Shown: positions 18,676-35,226 of the stretch, piece after piece | Layout: every line of letters starts with the position of its first letter | How positions within the stretch are numbered: the stretch's first letter is position 1 | DNA from: DASUPK01 sp963833375 | GTDB taxonomy: Bacteria > Actinomycetota > Thermoleophilia > Solirubrobacterales > 70-9 | Direction: 5' to 3' | NCBI GenBank assembly: GCA_963833375.1 | Contig: CAWHXR010000004.1 | Location: 1-64,000, forward strand | Length of the DNA: 64,000 nucleotides | The notes under the pieces: model-generated | Told to the model about the DNA's origin: nothing | Databases searched by the model: none | What the model saw: only the letters and a program-made list of their open reading frames with translations | Made by a program: the position numbers and the translations under genes

Positions 18676-21600
18676 GCCCTCGGGTCCGCCGACCGTCTCA
18701 GAGGAGAGCGACGACGTCTACCGCCAGCTCGGCAGGCTCTCCGCCGAGTTCCTCCGACGCGGCACCGAGCTGCTCGTCGGCGACGGTCGGCCCGCCGAGG
18801 GCCCGCCGGAGCCCGTAGTGATCACCGGGGCGGCGCTCGGCCTGCCGGGCAGCGACCGCGTCTTCGACGACCACAATGTCGCGCGGATCCTGCACGGCGA
18901 GCAGTTCATCGACGTGATCCCCTCCAGCGTGCGTCACGAGATCCTCGACCGGCGGATCACCCGCCTGGTCAAGGGGGACGACGGATCGGCCAACTTTGAA
19001 TCGATCGACGACGTGGCCGACGTGATCAAGCTCGCCGCGCGAGGCGGAGAGCTCGACCTGGCCGAGGAGTTCGGGGTCGACGCCGACCGGATCGCCGCGC
19101 TCGGGCGCAGCACCCAGCTTGCGATCGGCGCCGGAATCGATGCCCTGCGCGACGCCGGGATTCCACTGGTCCAGCACTACAAGACGACGACCAAGGGGAC
19201 GCAGCTGCCCGATCGCTGGCAGCTTCCGAGCGACCTGCGCGACGACACCGCGATCATCTTCGCCTCTGCGTTCCCGGGCCTGGAGGAGTTCGCCGCCGAG
19301 GCAGAGCGCTTCTCGGCCGATCGCTCCCGCCGTGAGCGGCTGGCCGAGGTCGAGGCGCTCCGCGAGCGGCTCACGGGCCACGGAGACAGCGAGGCGCTGG
19401 CGGAGGTCGACCGCCATATCCACGAGCTGCAGGTGGAGCTCGAGGAGGATCCGTACCTCTTCGATCGCCGGTTCCTGTTCCGCGTCCTCTCCATGGGTCA
19501 CTCACAGCTCGCCGAGCTGATCGGCGCCCGCGGGCCGAACACCCAGGTGAACGCGGCCTGCGCGAGCACGACCCAGGCCGTGGCCATCGCCGAGGACTGG
19601 ATTCGCGCGGGGCGCTGCCGGCGGGCGATCGTGGTCGCGGCCGACGACGCCACGTCGGACGAGCTCCTGCCGTGGATTGGCGCCGGCTTCCTCGCCTCGG
19701 GCGCCGCGGCGACGGACGAGGTGGTGGAGGAGGCGGCTCTGCCGTTCGATCAGCGCCGCCACGGGATGCTGCTCGGAATGGGCGCGGCGGCCCTTGTCGT
19801 GGAGAGCGCCGAGGCCGCGCGCGAGCGCGGGATCACGCCGATCTGCGAGGTCCTCAGCACGTCCATCGCCAACAGCGCCTTCCACGGCACCCGCCTCGAC
19901 GTGGACCACATCGGCGGGGTGATGGAGCAGGTCGTCGCCCGCGCCGAGGCGAGCGGCATCGACCGCCGCCGGATGAGCGAGGAGCTGGTCTTCGTCTCCC
20001 ATGAGACCTACACGCCGGCGCGAGGCGGGAGCGCGGCGGCCGAGATCCACGCCCTGCGCCGGGTGTTCGGCGAGGGCGCGGCCAAGGTGCTGATCGCGAA
20101 CACCAAGGGAGTCACCGGCCATCCGATGGGCGTCGGCCTCGAGGACGTCGTGGCGATCAAGTCCCTGGAGACGGGCATCGTGCCGCCGGTCCCGAACTTC
20201 CGCGACGTCGACCCCGAGCTCGGTGAGCTCAACCTCTCGAAGGGCGGCACGTACCCGGTCAATTTCGCGCTGCGGCTCGCCGCCGGCTTCGGCTCTCAGA
20301 TCAGCATGGTGCTGCTGCACTGGACCCCGGTTCGGGACGGCCGCCGTCGCAGCCCCGAGGAGCTGGGCTACGACTACCGGATCGCCGACCCGGATCGATG
20401 GGCCGCCTGGCTCCGCGCCGTCAGCGCACAGGAGTCTCCGGAGCTGGAGGTGGTGCAGCGGCGCCTGCGGATTGTCGATCGTGGGCCCGCCGCAGCTCCT
20501 GTCACACCGGCCGCGGAGCCTCCGGTGGCCGTGCCGCTCGGTGCGCCGGTTACCGAGGTACCGTCCGACCGCGAGCCGGGCAGGGAGGCCGCGCCGCCAC
20601 CCGCCCAGGGGGTGAGCGAGGCGCCAGAGGCGCCCGCCGAGCCGGCGCCCGCAGCCGAGGCTGAGCCCGCCCCGGCGCAGACGGCCGCGGAGCCCCCGCC
20701 CCCGGAGCCCGCGCACGGCGAGGCCCCGAGCGCCGGCGAGGACCCGACCGAGCGCATCCTCGCGCTGGTCTCCGAGGAGACCGGCTACCCCTCCGACCTG
20801 CTCGACCTCGATCTGGACCTGGAGGCCGACCTCGGCATCGACACGGTCAAGCAGGCCGAGGTCTTCGCCGCGATCCGAGAGGCCTACGGCATCCCCTTCG
20901 ACGACACGCTCAAGCTGCGCGACTACCCGACGCTCAACCACGTCGTCGGCTTCGTCCGCGAGCGGGCCGGCATCGGCGAGCCGGCGGAGGAGCCCGCCGC
21001 GGCGGCTGGCTGCCGCCGCCGAGCCGCAGCACGGCCGCGGAGCCCCCGCCGCGCCGGAGCCGGCGCGCAGGGGCGAGGCCCCGCCGCGCCGGCGAGGACC
21101 CGACCGAGCGCATCCTCGCGCTGGTCTCCGAGGAGACCGGCTACCCCTCCGACCTGCTCGACCTGGATCTGGACCTGGAGGCCGACCTCGGCATCGACAC
21201 GGTCAAGCAGGCCGAGGTCTTCGCCGCGATCCGAGAGACCTACGGGATCCCCTTCGACGACACCCTCAAGCTGCGCGACTACCCGACGCTCAACCACGTC
21301 GTCGGCTTCGTCCGCGAGCGGGCCGGCGTCGGCGAGCCGCGGAGGAGCCGGCCGCGGCGGCTGCGCCCGCTGCCGAGCCGCAGACGGCCGCGGCGCCCCC
21401 GCCGAGCCCGAGCCGGCGCCGCGGCGAGCCCTCGGCCGCGCCGGCGAGGACCCGCACCGAGCGCGTCCTCGCCGTCGTCTCCGAGGAGACCGGCTACCCC
21501 TCCGACCTGCTCGACCTGGACCTCGACCTGGAGGCCGACCTGGGCATCGACACGGTCAAGCAGGCCGAGGTCTTCGCCTCGATCCGCGAGACCTACGGGA

Positions 21601-24236
21601 TCCCCTTCGACGACACCCTCAAGCTGCGCGACTACCCGACGCTCAACCACGTGGTCGGCTTCGTCCGCGAGCGGGCCGGCATCGGCGAAGGTGAACCGGA
21701 GACCGCCGATCAGCGCGCGCCGGCTGAGGAGGCCGCGGGGGATGAGCCGAAGCGGTTCCCGCGCCGGGTCCCGGTGCCCGTTGTGCGTCCGGCGCTGGAG
21801 CACTGCGTGCCGACGGGAATCTCACTGGAAGCAGGCAGCCGCGTGATCGTCATGCCGGACACCGGCGGGGTCGCTGCGGCGCTCGAGAAGAAGCTGCGAA
21901 AGCTCGGGGTCGACGTACTGACGGCGGATCCCCAGGGCGAGGACGTCGAGGGTCAGATCGAGGGCTGGACGGCGGACGGGCCCGTGCAGGGCGTCTACTG
22001 GCTGCCCGCCCTCGACGCGGAGCCGCCGTTGGCCGAGCTCGGTTCCGAGGCCTGGGCCGAAGGGCTGCGCGTCCGCGTAAAGCTGCTGGCCGTGGCGATG
22101 CGCGAGCTCGCCGAGCAGATCGAGGGGGAGGGCACGTTTCTGGTCGCCGGCACTCGCCTCGGCGGCCGGCACGGCTACGACGCCGCCGGCGCGACCTCGG
22201 CGATGGGCGGCGCGGTGACCGGATTCGTCAAGTCGCTCGCGCGCGAGCGTCCCGATGCTCTCGTCAAGGCCGTGGACTTCCCGCCGAGCCGCAAGACCGC
22301 GGCCCTCGCCGACATCCTGATCGAGGAGACCCTGCGTGATCCCGGCGTGGTCGAGGTCGGCCACGCCGAGGGGCTGCGGTGGTCCGTGGGGCTGGTGGAG
22401 CGCCCGGCGGAGCCCGACCCGGATCGAGCGCTGGGAGCGGAGGCCGTCTTCTGCGTCACCGGCGCCGCCGGGAGCATCGTCTCGGCGATCACCGCCGACC
22501 TGGCGGCGGCCTCGGGCGGCACCTTCCACCTCCTCGATCTCGTCGCGGAGCCGGATCCGACCGACCCCGACCTGGCTCGCTTCGCCTCTGACCGGGACGG
22601 GCTGAAGCGCGAGCTCGCCGAGCGGATCAAGGAGCGGGGCGAGCGCCCGACCCCGAAGCTCGTCGAGCGCGAGCTGTCCCGGATCGAGCGCGCCCGCGCC
22701 GCTCTCGACGCCGTCGAAGCGGTCCGCGAAGCCGGCGGCAAGGCCTACTGGCACCAGGTGGACCTCACCGATCCGGACCAGGTCTCCGCAGCGGTCCAGG
22801 ATGTGCTCAGGGACAGCGGCCGGGTGGACGCTCTGATCCACTGCGCCGGCCTCGAGGTGAGCCACTTCCTGCCGGACAAGCCGCAGTCGGAGTTCGACCT
22901 GGTCTTCGACGTGAAAGTCAGCGGGTGGTTCAACCTTCTGAACGCGCTCGGGGACGCCGGCGTCGGCGCCGCCGTGGTCTTCAGCTCGATAGCCGGTCGA
23001 TTCGGAAACGCCGGCCAGACCGACTACGCCGCCGCGAACGACCTGCTCTGCAAGAGCATTTCGCGCCTGCGCGGGGAGGGCGTCCGGGGCGTGGCGATCG
23101 ACTGGACCGCCTGGGCCGAGATCGGGATGGCGACCCGCGGCTCGATCCCGAAGATGATGGAGATGGCCGGCATCGACATGCTTCCGCCGAAGGTGGGCAT
23201 CCCGGTCGTGCGCCGGGAGCTCACCGCTGCGGGGCCCGGGACCGAGGTCCTTATCGGCGGGGCGCTGGGGGTATTGCTCGAGGAGCGTCATCCCACCGGC
23301 GGGCTCGACCCCGAGGCCGCGACGGAGGCGATCCACGACCATCACGGCCCGATGACGGGCAGGGTCGTCGGGTTCAGCTCGAGCGATGGACTCAGGGTGC
23401 TGACCGAGCTCGACCCCACCCACCAGGCCTTCCTCGATCACCACCGAATCGAGGGCACGCCCGTGCTGCCGGGAGTGATGGGGATCGAGGCATTCATGGA
23501 GGCCGCGGCCGTGCTGCTGCCCGGCTGGCAGGTGACCGCGCTCGAGGAAGTCGAGCTCAGGGCCCCGTTCAAGTTCTACCGCGACGAGCCCCGCGCGCTG
23601 GAGCTGCAGGTGCTGCACCGCGGCGGCAGCAACGACACGCTGGTCGCTGACTGCCGGCTCGTCGGGACCCGCTCGCTGCCGCAGGGCGAGCAGCGGACCG
23701 TCCATTTCACCGGTCGAGCGGTCCTCGCCCCGGAGTTGCCCCAGCCGCCCAACGAGGAGGATGCCCCCGGCGAGGCCACGGAGGACGGCGGCGTCGGCCC
23801 CGAGTCGATCTACGAGATCTACTTCCACGGCCCCGCCTACCAGGTGCTCGAGCGGGCCTGGCGTCACAACGGCGAGGTGCTGGGACGGTTCGCCACGGAC
23901 CTGCCACCGGACCATGAGCCAGCGGGCGAGCCCATGGCGGCCGCGCCCCGGCTGATCGAGCTGTGCTTCCAGACGGCGGGGGTCTGGGAGCTCGGCACAC
24001 GCGGGCGGATGGCACTGCCGACCCACGTGGATCGGGTCATCCGGTACGCCGATGCGGACGCACCCGGCAAGCTCTTCGCGGTCGTGCGCCCTCGGGAGGA
24101 CGGATCGGCGATCGACGCTCGGGTGGTCGACGAGCAGGGCCACGTCAGGGTGCTGCTCGAGGGCTATCGCACGATCGAGCTTCCGGGCCCTCTCGACTCC
24201 GAGGCGCTCGAGCCGATCCGCTCGGCGATGAGCTAG
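18638..24236 (+). CDS. Iterative lipid/polyketide synthase subunit, KS-ACP-ACP-ACP-KR-DH (PfaA-like; frameshifts in the ACP linkers)
   Basis: About 1866 residues when repaired, GTG start 18638. Domains: KS ~60-565 with Cys in 'NAACASTTQA' (codon 19559), 'SHETYTPARGG' and His in 'NTKGVTGHPMG'; an Ala/Pro/Glu-rich linker; three ACPs at ~705-780, ~822-900 and ~940-1018; KR ~1060-1510 with 'VTGAAGSIVSAI', the long 'GERPTPKLVERELSRIERA' insertion known from PfaA-type KRs, and 'SSIAGRFGNAGQTDYAAAN'; DH ~1565-1855 with 'HHRIEGTPVLPG' (HxxxGxxxxP) and 'YFHGPAYQ'. The reading frame shifts once in each inter-ACP linker (about 21000-21090 and 21330-21450); the ACPs themselves are intact. All ACPs read LGIDTVKQAE, Thr instead of Ser. 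Role: chain extension, ketoreduction and dehydration. Confidence 0.85.
20740..21690 (+). repeat. Three near-identical tandem ACP-coding repeats, unit about 355 bp
   Basis: The block encoding 'EETGYPSDLLDLDLDLEADLGIDTVKQAEVFA.IRE.YGIPFDD' occurs three times, with the central ctcggcatcgac/ctgggcatcgac at 20831, 21187 and 21540 (spacings 356 and 353). DNA identity inside the ACP parts is very high, so the repeats are recent duplications or kept uniform by conversion. Neither spacing is a multiple of three, which places a frameshift in each Ala/Pro-rich linker. Tandem ACPs are typical of PUFA-type synthases. Confidence 0.85.
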
Positions 24237-24251
24237 CAGAAGGGGTTCGGG

Positions 24252-30926
<6,675 letters not shown>

Positions 30927-30960
30927 GCTAGTCCCTTCGAGAGGGCCTCGAGCTCGATGC

Positions 30961-31416
30961 TCAGAAGAGTATGTGCCGGTGGCCTTCCTCGTCGGTGTAC
31001 TCGAAGACCGGCTCTGACTCGGCCCCTGCCGTCGAGCTGGTAACCGCGGCGATCGCACGAACGGCCCCCGAGCGCACGTGACTCGATTCGGAGTCGAGAA
31101 GCGGCAACAGCCGCTCGAGCAGGTCGCGGTCAGCGACGGCCGCGAGCGCAGCCGATGTCTCGCGCCAGAGCTCCGGGCGCTCGGCAAGGGCCGCGACGAG
31201 GGCTTCCACGGCCGCCGGGTCGGAGACTCTTCCCAGGGCCAGGGTGGCGGCACGTCGTACTCCGGCACTCGGGTCGTCGAGGGCCGCGACCAGCGGCCCG
31301 ATCGACTCCCCAGGCTCGCCGGTGACGCCGAGCGCTCGCGCCGCCTCCGACCGCACCTCTGGTATCGGATCCTCGCGCAGCAAAGCGCAAAGCCGCTGGT
31401 GGACCCCGTTGCTCAC
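30961..31416 (-). CDS. HEAT-repeat protein
   Basis: 151 residues made of about four HEAT-like helical repeats: 'DPIPEVRSEAARALGVTG', 'DPSAGVRRAATLALGRVSDPAAVEALVAAL' and 'SESSHVRSGAVRAIAAV'. It ends in 'EYTDEEGHRHILF'. Such proteins are binding scaffolds, sometimes linked to phycobilin-lyase-like or signalling roles; no function can be assigned. It is transcribed away from DoxX and ends beside the poly-G block. Confidence 0.75.
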   Translation of the reverse strand: MSNGVHQRLCALLREDPIPEVRSEAARALGVTGEPGESIGPLVAALDDPSAGVRRAATLALGRVSDPAAVEALVAALAERPELWRETSAALAAVADRDLLERLLPLLDSESSHVRSGAVRAIAAVTSSTAGAESEPVFEYTDEEGHRHILF

Positions 31417-31570
31417 GCGGGCATGGTAGATCCAAAGGCGACCGACGCGGCCAAGCCGACCGCTTGGTTGATCGGCCGCCGCTCAGGCGGCCCGGCAGGG
31501 AGCCAAGGCGTCGATCGCCCACATGGCCGTGATCACCTTGGCTGTTCGGACGCCCTAGGAGTGAGGAGCC

Positions 31571-31597
31571 GTAACGCCGCTGCAGCGGGGCGGACTA
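31571..31597 (+). promoter_or_regulatory. Putative ECF-type promoter of the DoxX gene
   Basis: GTAACGCC (31571-31578), 13-nt spacer, GGACTA (31592-31597). ATG 31608 follows 10 bases later, so the transcript would be nearly leaderless. The same two-part motif precedes four other units between 33 and 46 kb. Confidence 0.6.
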
Positions 31598-31607
31598 TTC
31601 GGCGCCT

Positions 31608-32009
31608 ATGTCGACCCTGAGGAAAACACCGGGAGTCGCCGCCGGCCTGGTCTTTCTCGGGTTCGGGATAGCCAAGTTCGTGAACCACGCCGCGGAGGTC
31701 GATTCGTTTCGGACCTATGGACTGCCCGCGCCCGACGCGTTCGTCTATGTGATCGGGGCCATCGAGGCGGTGGGGGGCCTGCTGCTGATCAGCGGATTTG
31801 GAGCCCGGCTCGCCGCCCTGGTGCTCGCAGGCGACATGGTCGCCGCGATCGCCATCTCCGGCATCAAGGAGGGTGAGCCGATCAGCCTCACCCTCGCGCC
31901 CGCCCTGCTGGTGACCATGGTCGTCGTCCTATGGGCCGACGGCGCGAGTTGGCCGCTCAGCAGGCGAAGCGCCCGGCCGGCCACGGAGCCCCCGAGTAGC
32001 GCTCGATGA
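31608..32009 (+). CDS. DoxX family membrane protein
   Basis: 133 residues with four predicted membrane helices. 'GLVFLGFGIAKFVNHAAEVDSFRTYGLPAPDAFVYVIGAIEAVGGLLLISGFGARLAALVLAGDMVAAI' is the DoxX pattern (conserved 'GFGIAKF' and 'IEAVGGLLL'). DoxX proteins are small quinone/thiol-redox-linked membrane proteins involved in oxidative-stress handling in actinobacteria. It has its own copy of the GTAACGCC/GGACTA promoter, tying it to the neighbouring redox genes. Confidence 0.85.
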   Translation: MSTLRKTPGVAAGLVFLGFGIAKFVNHAAEVDSFRTYGLPAPDAFVYVIGAIEAVGGLLLISGFGARLAALVLAGDMVAAIAISGIKEGEPISLTLAPALLVTMVVVLWADGASWPLSRRSARPATEPPSSAR

Positions 32010-32421
32010 CCGGCCCCGGCGGGGGCGGCACCCGCGAGAAGAAGTCGGCCCGCACCGTGGTCCCCGGGAAGAGCAGGGCAAACGGGTCCTGATCGAAGGG
32101 GCCCGGGTCGCTGGCCACGGTGACGGCGCCGGCGCAGCGGCTGGCATCGAGCGAGAACGTCGAGAGGCAGACGAGGTCGGCACCGAGCAGCGGAATCCAC
32201 CAGGCGAGCGCGTCCCGCCGCGCCTGCTGGACCTCCGGCTCGTCGTAACGCAGGGCGGCGTCGCGATCCGCGAGAGCGCAGATGTGCGCGTAGGCGCCCT
32301 CCACTCCTTCACCGCTGACGCAGCGCGCGTCGATCCGCAGGCGCCGCCCCGGCGCTGAGGGATCGTCACTGAGCCGCTCGCCGTCGAACCTGACGTAGGC
32401 AAAGGGCTGCGCCGGGCTCAC
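31957..32421 (-). CDS. Hypothetical protein in the anti-sigma/redoxin operon
   Basis: 154 residues from GTG 32421, whose GTGA overlaps the redoxin stop. It reads 'FAYVRFDGERLSDDPSAPGRRLRIDARC', 'WWIPLLGADLVCLSTFSLDASRCAGAVTV' and 'PPGPVIERYSGAPWPAGRF'. No family is recognised. Several cysteines and the operon position suggest a redox-linked role, but this is only context. It overlaps the 3' end of DoxX on the other strand by about 50 bases. Confidence 0.65.
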   Translation of the reverse strand: MSPAQPFAYVRFDGERLSDDPSAPGRRLRIDARCVSGEGVEGAYAHICALADRDAALRYDEPEVQQARRDALAWWIPLLGADLVCLSTFSLDASRCAGAVTVASDPGPFDQDPFALLFPGTTVRADFFSRVPPPPGPVIERYSGAPWPAGRFAC

Positions 32422-32936
32422 GGCTCGGGCACCTCCCAGTCCTCGCGGATCTCCCTGCTGATCGTCCGCATCTCCTGGCGAACCTCCTCCATCGTCGCTC
32501 GGCCCACGTACCAGTAGCCGTTGAACGCAGCGTGGATGGTGAGGTCGGGAAAGAGGGTGAAGGCGGCCGGCCGGTAGGGATCGTGGAGCGTGTCGGTTCC
32601 CTCGCACAGGGGCAGCCGCTTGAGCCAGCTGCGCTCCGAGTCCGAGAGGAAGGTGAAGCGGGCGCCGAGCCCGGCCCGGAAGGCGGACTGGACCTCGGGC
32701 ACGTCGACGCTGACCACCACGATCCGTGCGTAGGCGACCTCGAATTCGTCCTGGAGCCTGCAGAGCTCGCGCATGTATCGCTGCTCCTTCGGGCACCACC
32801 AGCCGCGCGACGTGAAAAGCGCGATCGGGTCTCCGCCCGAGACCTTCGAGAGTGTTCGTGGTCGCCCGGTGTGATCGGGGAGGTCGAGGTCGGGGAACCG
32901 GTTCCCCGGCGAGAGGTCGAGCTCGCTCTCGCTCAT
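32418..32936 (-). CDS. Peroxiredoxin/AhpC-TSA-like redoxin
   Basis: 172 residues, ATG 32936 overlapping the anti-sigma stop (ATGA). 'LSPGNRFPDLDLPDHTGRPRTLSKVSGGDPIALFTSRGWWCPKEQRYMRELCRLQDEF' is the thioredoxin-fold peroxidase pattern. The Cys of 'WWCPKE' is in the peroxidatic position and the Cys 10 residues later is a possible partner. It probably reduces peroxides or senses redox state. Its gene is sandwiched between a zinc-binding anti-sigma gene and an unknown gene in one tightly coupled operon. Confidence 0.8.
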   Translation of the reverse strand: MSESELDLSPGNRFPDLDLPDHTGRPRTLSKVSGGDPIALFTSRGWWCPKEQRYMRELCRLQDEFEVAYARIVVVSVDVPEVQSAFRAGLGARFTFLSDSERSWLKRLPLCEGTDTLHDPYRPAAFTLFPDLTIHAAFNGYWYVGRATMEEVRQEMRTISREIREDWEVPEP

Positions 32937-33184
32937 CCCGCGCCGCGCCAGCCGTTGAACGCCTCGAGGATCTTGCGACGCCGCTCGGGGGCGATCGAGT
33001 CCAGGCTCAGCCCGCCCAGCGCGGCGAAGGTCTCGCGCATCTGCTCCAGGTAGTTGACGCAATACTCACACTCCTCGAGGTGCGTCTCCAAGCGGCGCCG
33101 GTCCTCGCCCGGGAGGGTGCCCTCCAGGTAGGCCGTGATGACCTGGACCAACTCCCGGCAGGCCATCTCATCGACTGTATTCAT
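32933..33184 (-). CDS. Zinc-binding anti-sigma factor (zf-HC2/ZAS)
   Basis: 83 residues. 'MACRELVQVITAYLEGTLPGEDRRRLETHLEECEYCVNYLEQMRETF' carries the His-x3-Cys-x2-Cys zinc motif of anti-sigma domains that hold ECF sigma factors. There is no membrane segment, so it is soluble, like redox-responsive RsrA-type proteins. No sigma gene is adjacent; the ECF sigma factor at 44.1-44.7 kb is the only candidate partner in the window. It leads an operon with a redoxin and an unknown protein. Confidence 0.85.
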   Translation of the reverse strand: MNTVDEMACRELVQVITAYLEGTLPGEDRRRLETHLEECEYCVNYLEQMRETFAALGGLSLDSIAPERRRKILEAFNGWRGAG

Positions 33185-33219
33185 GGTCGGCGCTCCGATC
33201 CTGGCTGCAAGTGGCAGGA

Positions 33220-33247
33220 AGGTCTGTCATCGCCCGGCAGCCGTTAC
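33220..33247 (-). promoter_or_regulatory. Possible variant ECF-type promoter of the anti-sigma operon
   Basis: On the minus strand: GTAACGGC (33247-33240), 14-nt spacer, AGACCT (33225-33220), then ATG 36 bases on. It differs from the consensus at several positions, so it is a weaker case than the five others. It shares an inverted repeat with the divergent GH15 promoter. Confidence 0.35.
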
Positions 33248-33266
33248 AGGCCCAGACCCTGTAACG
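33242..33266. repeat. Inverted repeat between divergent promoters
   Basis: CGTTACAGG-(7 nt)-CCTGTAACG, perfect 9-bp arms. Each arm supplies the GTAACG of a -35-like element, one pointing left to the anti-sigma operon and one pointing right to the GH15 operon. It may be two back-to-back sigma sites or also a repressor site. Confidence 0.5.
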
Positions 33267-33288
33267 CCGGCGACGCGCGCGGGGACTA
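33261..33288 (+). promoter_or_regulatory. Putative ECF-type promoter of the GH15 operon
   Basis: GTAACGCC (33261-33268), 14-nt spacer, GGACTA (33283-33288), 39 bases before ATG 33328. It matches the shared motif exactly. Confidence 0.6.
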
Positions 33289-33327
33289 ACCGCCGAAACC
33301 TCGATCCCGGACCCCGGAGGAGACCGC

Positions 33328-35226
33328 ATGACCGAGACCAGCACCGTCGCCACCGAGCTCATCTCGCCGGAATCCGCGGCCTCTCGCCCGATCGCCGAAT
33401 ACGGCCTGCTCGCCGATTGCAACTCGGCCGCCCTCGTTGCCCGCGACGGGCTCGATCGACTGGCTGTGCCTGCCGCGCTACGACAGCCCGACGCGTGTTC
33501 GCGCGGATCCTGGACCCCGACGCCGGGCACTGGTCGATCCGGCCCGCCGGCGCGTTCACGGCGCGAGCGCCGCTACGTCGCCCGGCACGCTGGTGATCGA
33601 GACGACGTTCGAGACCGACGACCGGCATCGTGCGGCTGCGCGATGCGATGGCCTTCGCCGAGGGCCAGCGCGGCCACGACCTCGGCTTCGACGCGCCGCA
33701 CGAGGTGCTGCGCTCGGTCGAGGGCGTCGCGGGCGAGGTGGCGCTGGCGCATGGAGCTCGCGCCGCGGCCGGAGTACGGCCTGGTCAAGCCGCTGTTCCG
33801 CCACGAGGACGGCGGCGGCGCGGACGTTCGGCGGCCCGAACCGCATCGCGGTGCGCGCCGGCGGTCGCCGGTCGAGGTCGAGGACGCGACGATGCGCGCC
33901 GCGCTTCACCGTCGCGCGCGGGCGAGCGAGGTCGGCTTCGCGCTGCGCTGGGCTCCGGCCGAGGCGCCGCGAGCGCCCGAGCCCACCGCCGCCGAGCGCG
34001 TCGCCGCGCGGATCGAGGACACGGTCGAGGCGTGGCGCTCGTGGGAGGCCGAGCACGACGTCTACGAGGGCCCGCACCGGGAGCTGGTGCGGCTCAGCGC
34101 CCGCGTGCTGAAGGGGCTCACCTACCGCCCGACCGGCGCGATCGTCGCCGCCCCGACCGCGTCGCTGCCGGAGACCGTCGGCGGCGAGCGCAACTGGGAC
34201 TACCGCTTCTCGTGGATCCGCGACTCGAGCCTGACGCTCGAGGCGCTCTACATCGGCGCCTGCTCCGACGAGGCCGAGGAGTTCGTCTCGTTCATGACCA
34301 GCTCGGCCGGCGGCCGCGCCGGCGAGGGCTCGCTGCAGATCATGTACGGGATCGGCGGGGAGCACGACCTGTCCGAGCGCGAGCTGCCGCACCTGCGCGG
34401 CTGGCGCGACTCGCGCGCCGGTGCGGGTCGGCAACGGCGCCTGGAACCAGGTCCAGCTCGACGTCTACGGCGAGCTGCTCAACGCGCTGCACCTCTACCG
34501 CGAGCAGCTCGGCGAGCTGCACCCGGAGATCCAGGCCTTCGTCGCCGACCTCGCCGACACCGCCGCGCGGCGCTGGACGCGAGACCGACGCGGGCATGTG
34601 GGAGATGCGCGGCGAGCCGCGCCACCACCTCTCCTCGAAGGTGCTGTGCTGGACCGCGCTCGACCGGGCGGTCAAGCTCGCGCCGCAGCTCGGCGAGCAC
34701 GCCAAGGTCGAGCGAGTGGGCCGCGGCCCGCGACGAGATCCGCGACGCGATCCTCGAGCGCGGCTGGAGCGAGAAGCGGCAGGCCTACGCGCAGTCGTTC
34801 GACTCCGACGAGCTCGACGCGGCGCAGCTGCTGATGCCGATCCTCGGCTTCCTGCCGGCGACCGACGAGCGGATGCGCTCGACGATCGAGGCGATCGCCG
34901 CGCGATCTGACCGAGGACGGCCTGGTCCTGCGCTACCGCAACGAGGAGGGTCTGAACGCCGACGGGCTGACCGGCGAGGAGGGCACGTTCGTGATCTGCT
35001 CCTTCTGGCTGGTCTCCTGCCTGGCGCAAGGCCGGCGAGGTCGAGCGCGCGGAGGAGCTGTTCGACCAGCTCGCCGGCTACGCGAACGACCTCGGCCTGC
35101 TGGCCGAGGAGATCGACACCGGCGAACGGCGAGCAGCTCGGCAACTTCCCGCAGGCCTACAGCCACATCGGCCTGATCATCGCCGCCTACGAGATCGACA
35201 AGGCGCGAGGGGATGAGCGCCAATGA
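33328..35226 (+). pseudogene. Glycoside hydrolase family 15 protein (frameshifted many times, probably by sequencing error)
   Basis: Intended protein about 610 residues. By switching frames one reads 'PIAEYGLLADCNSAALVARDGSIDWLCLPRYDSP', 'VFARILDPDAGHWSIRPAG', 'LPETVGGERNWDYRFSWIRDSSLTLEAL', 'LDVYGELLNALHLYREQ', 'WEMRGEPRHHLSSKVLCWTALDRAV' and 'NFPQAYSHIGLI'. These are GH15 (glucoamylase/trehalase-like) signatures with the usual N-terminal beta-domain. Breaks are single extra bases, e.g. within GGG at 33448-33450 and near 33494 and 33562, with normal coding text between them. The likely role is cytoplasmic alpha-glucoside or trehalose breakdown. It overlaps the next flavoprotein gene by 14 bases. 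Confidence 0.75.
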
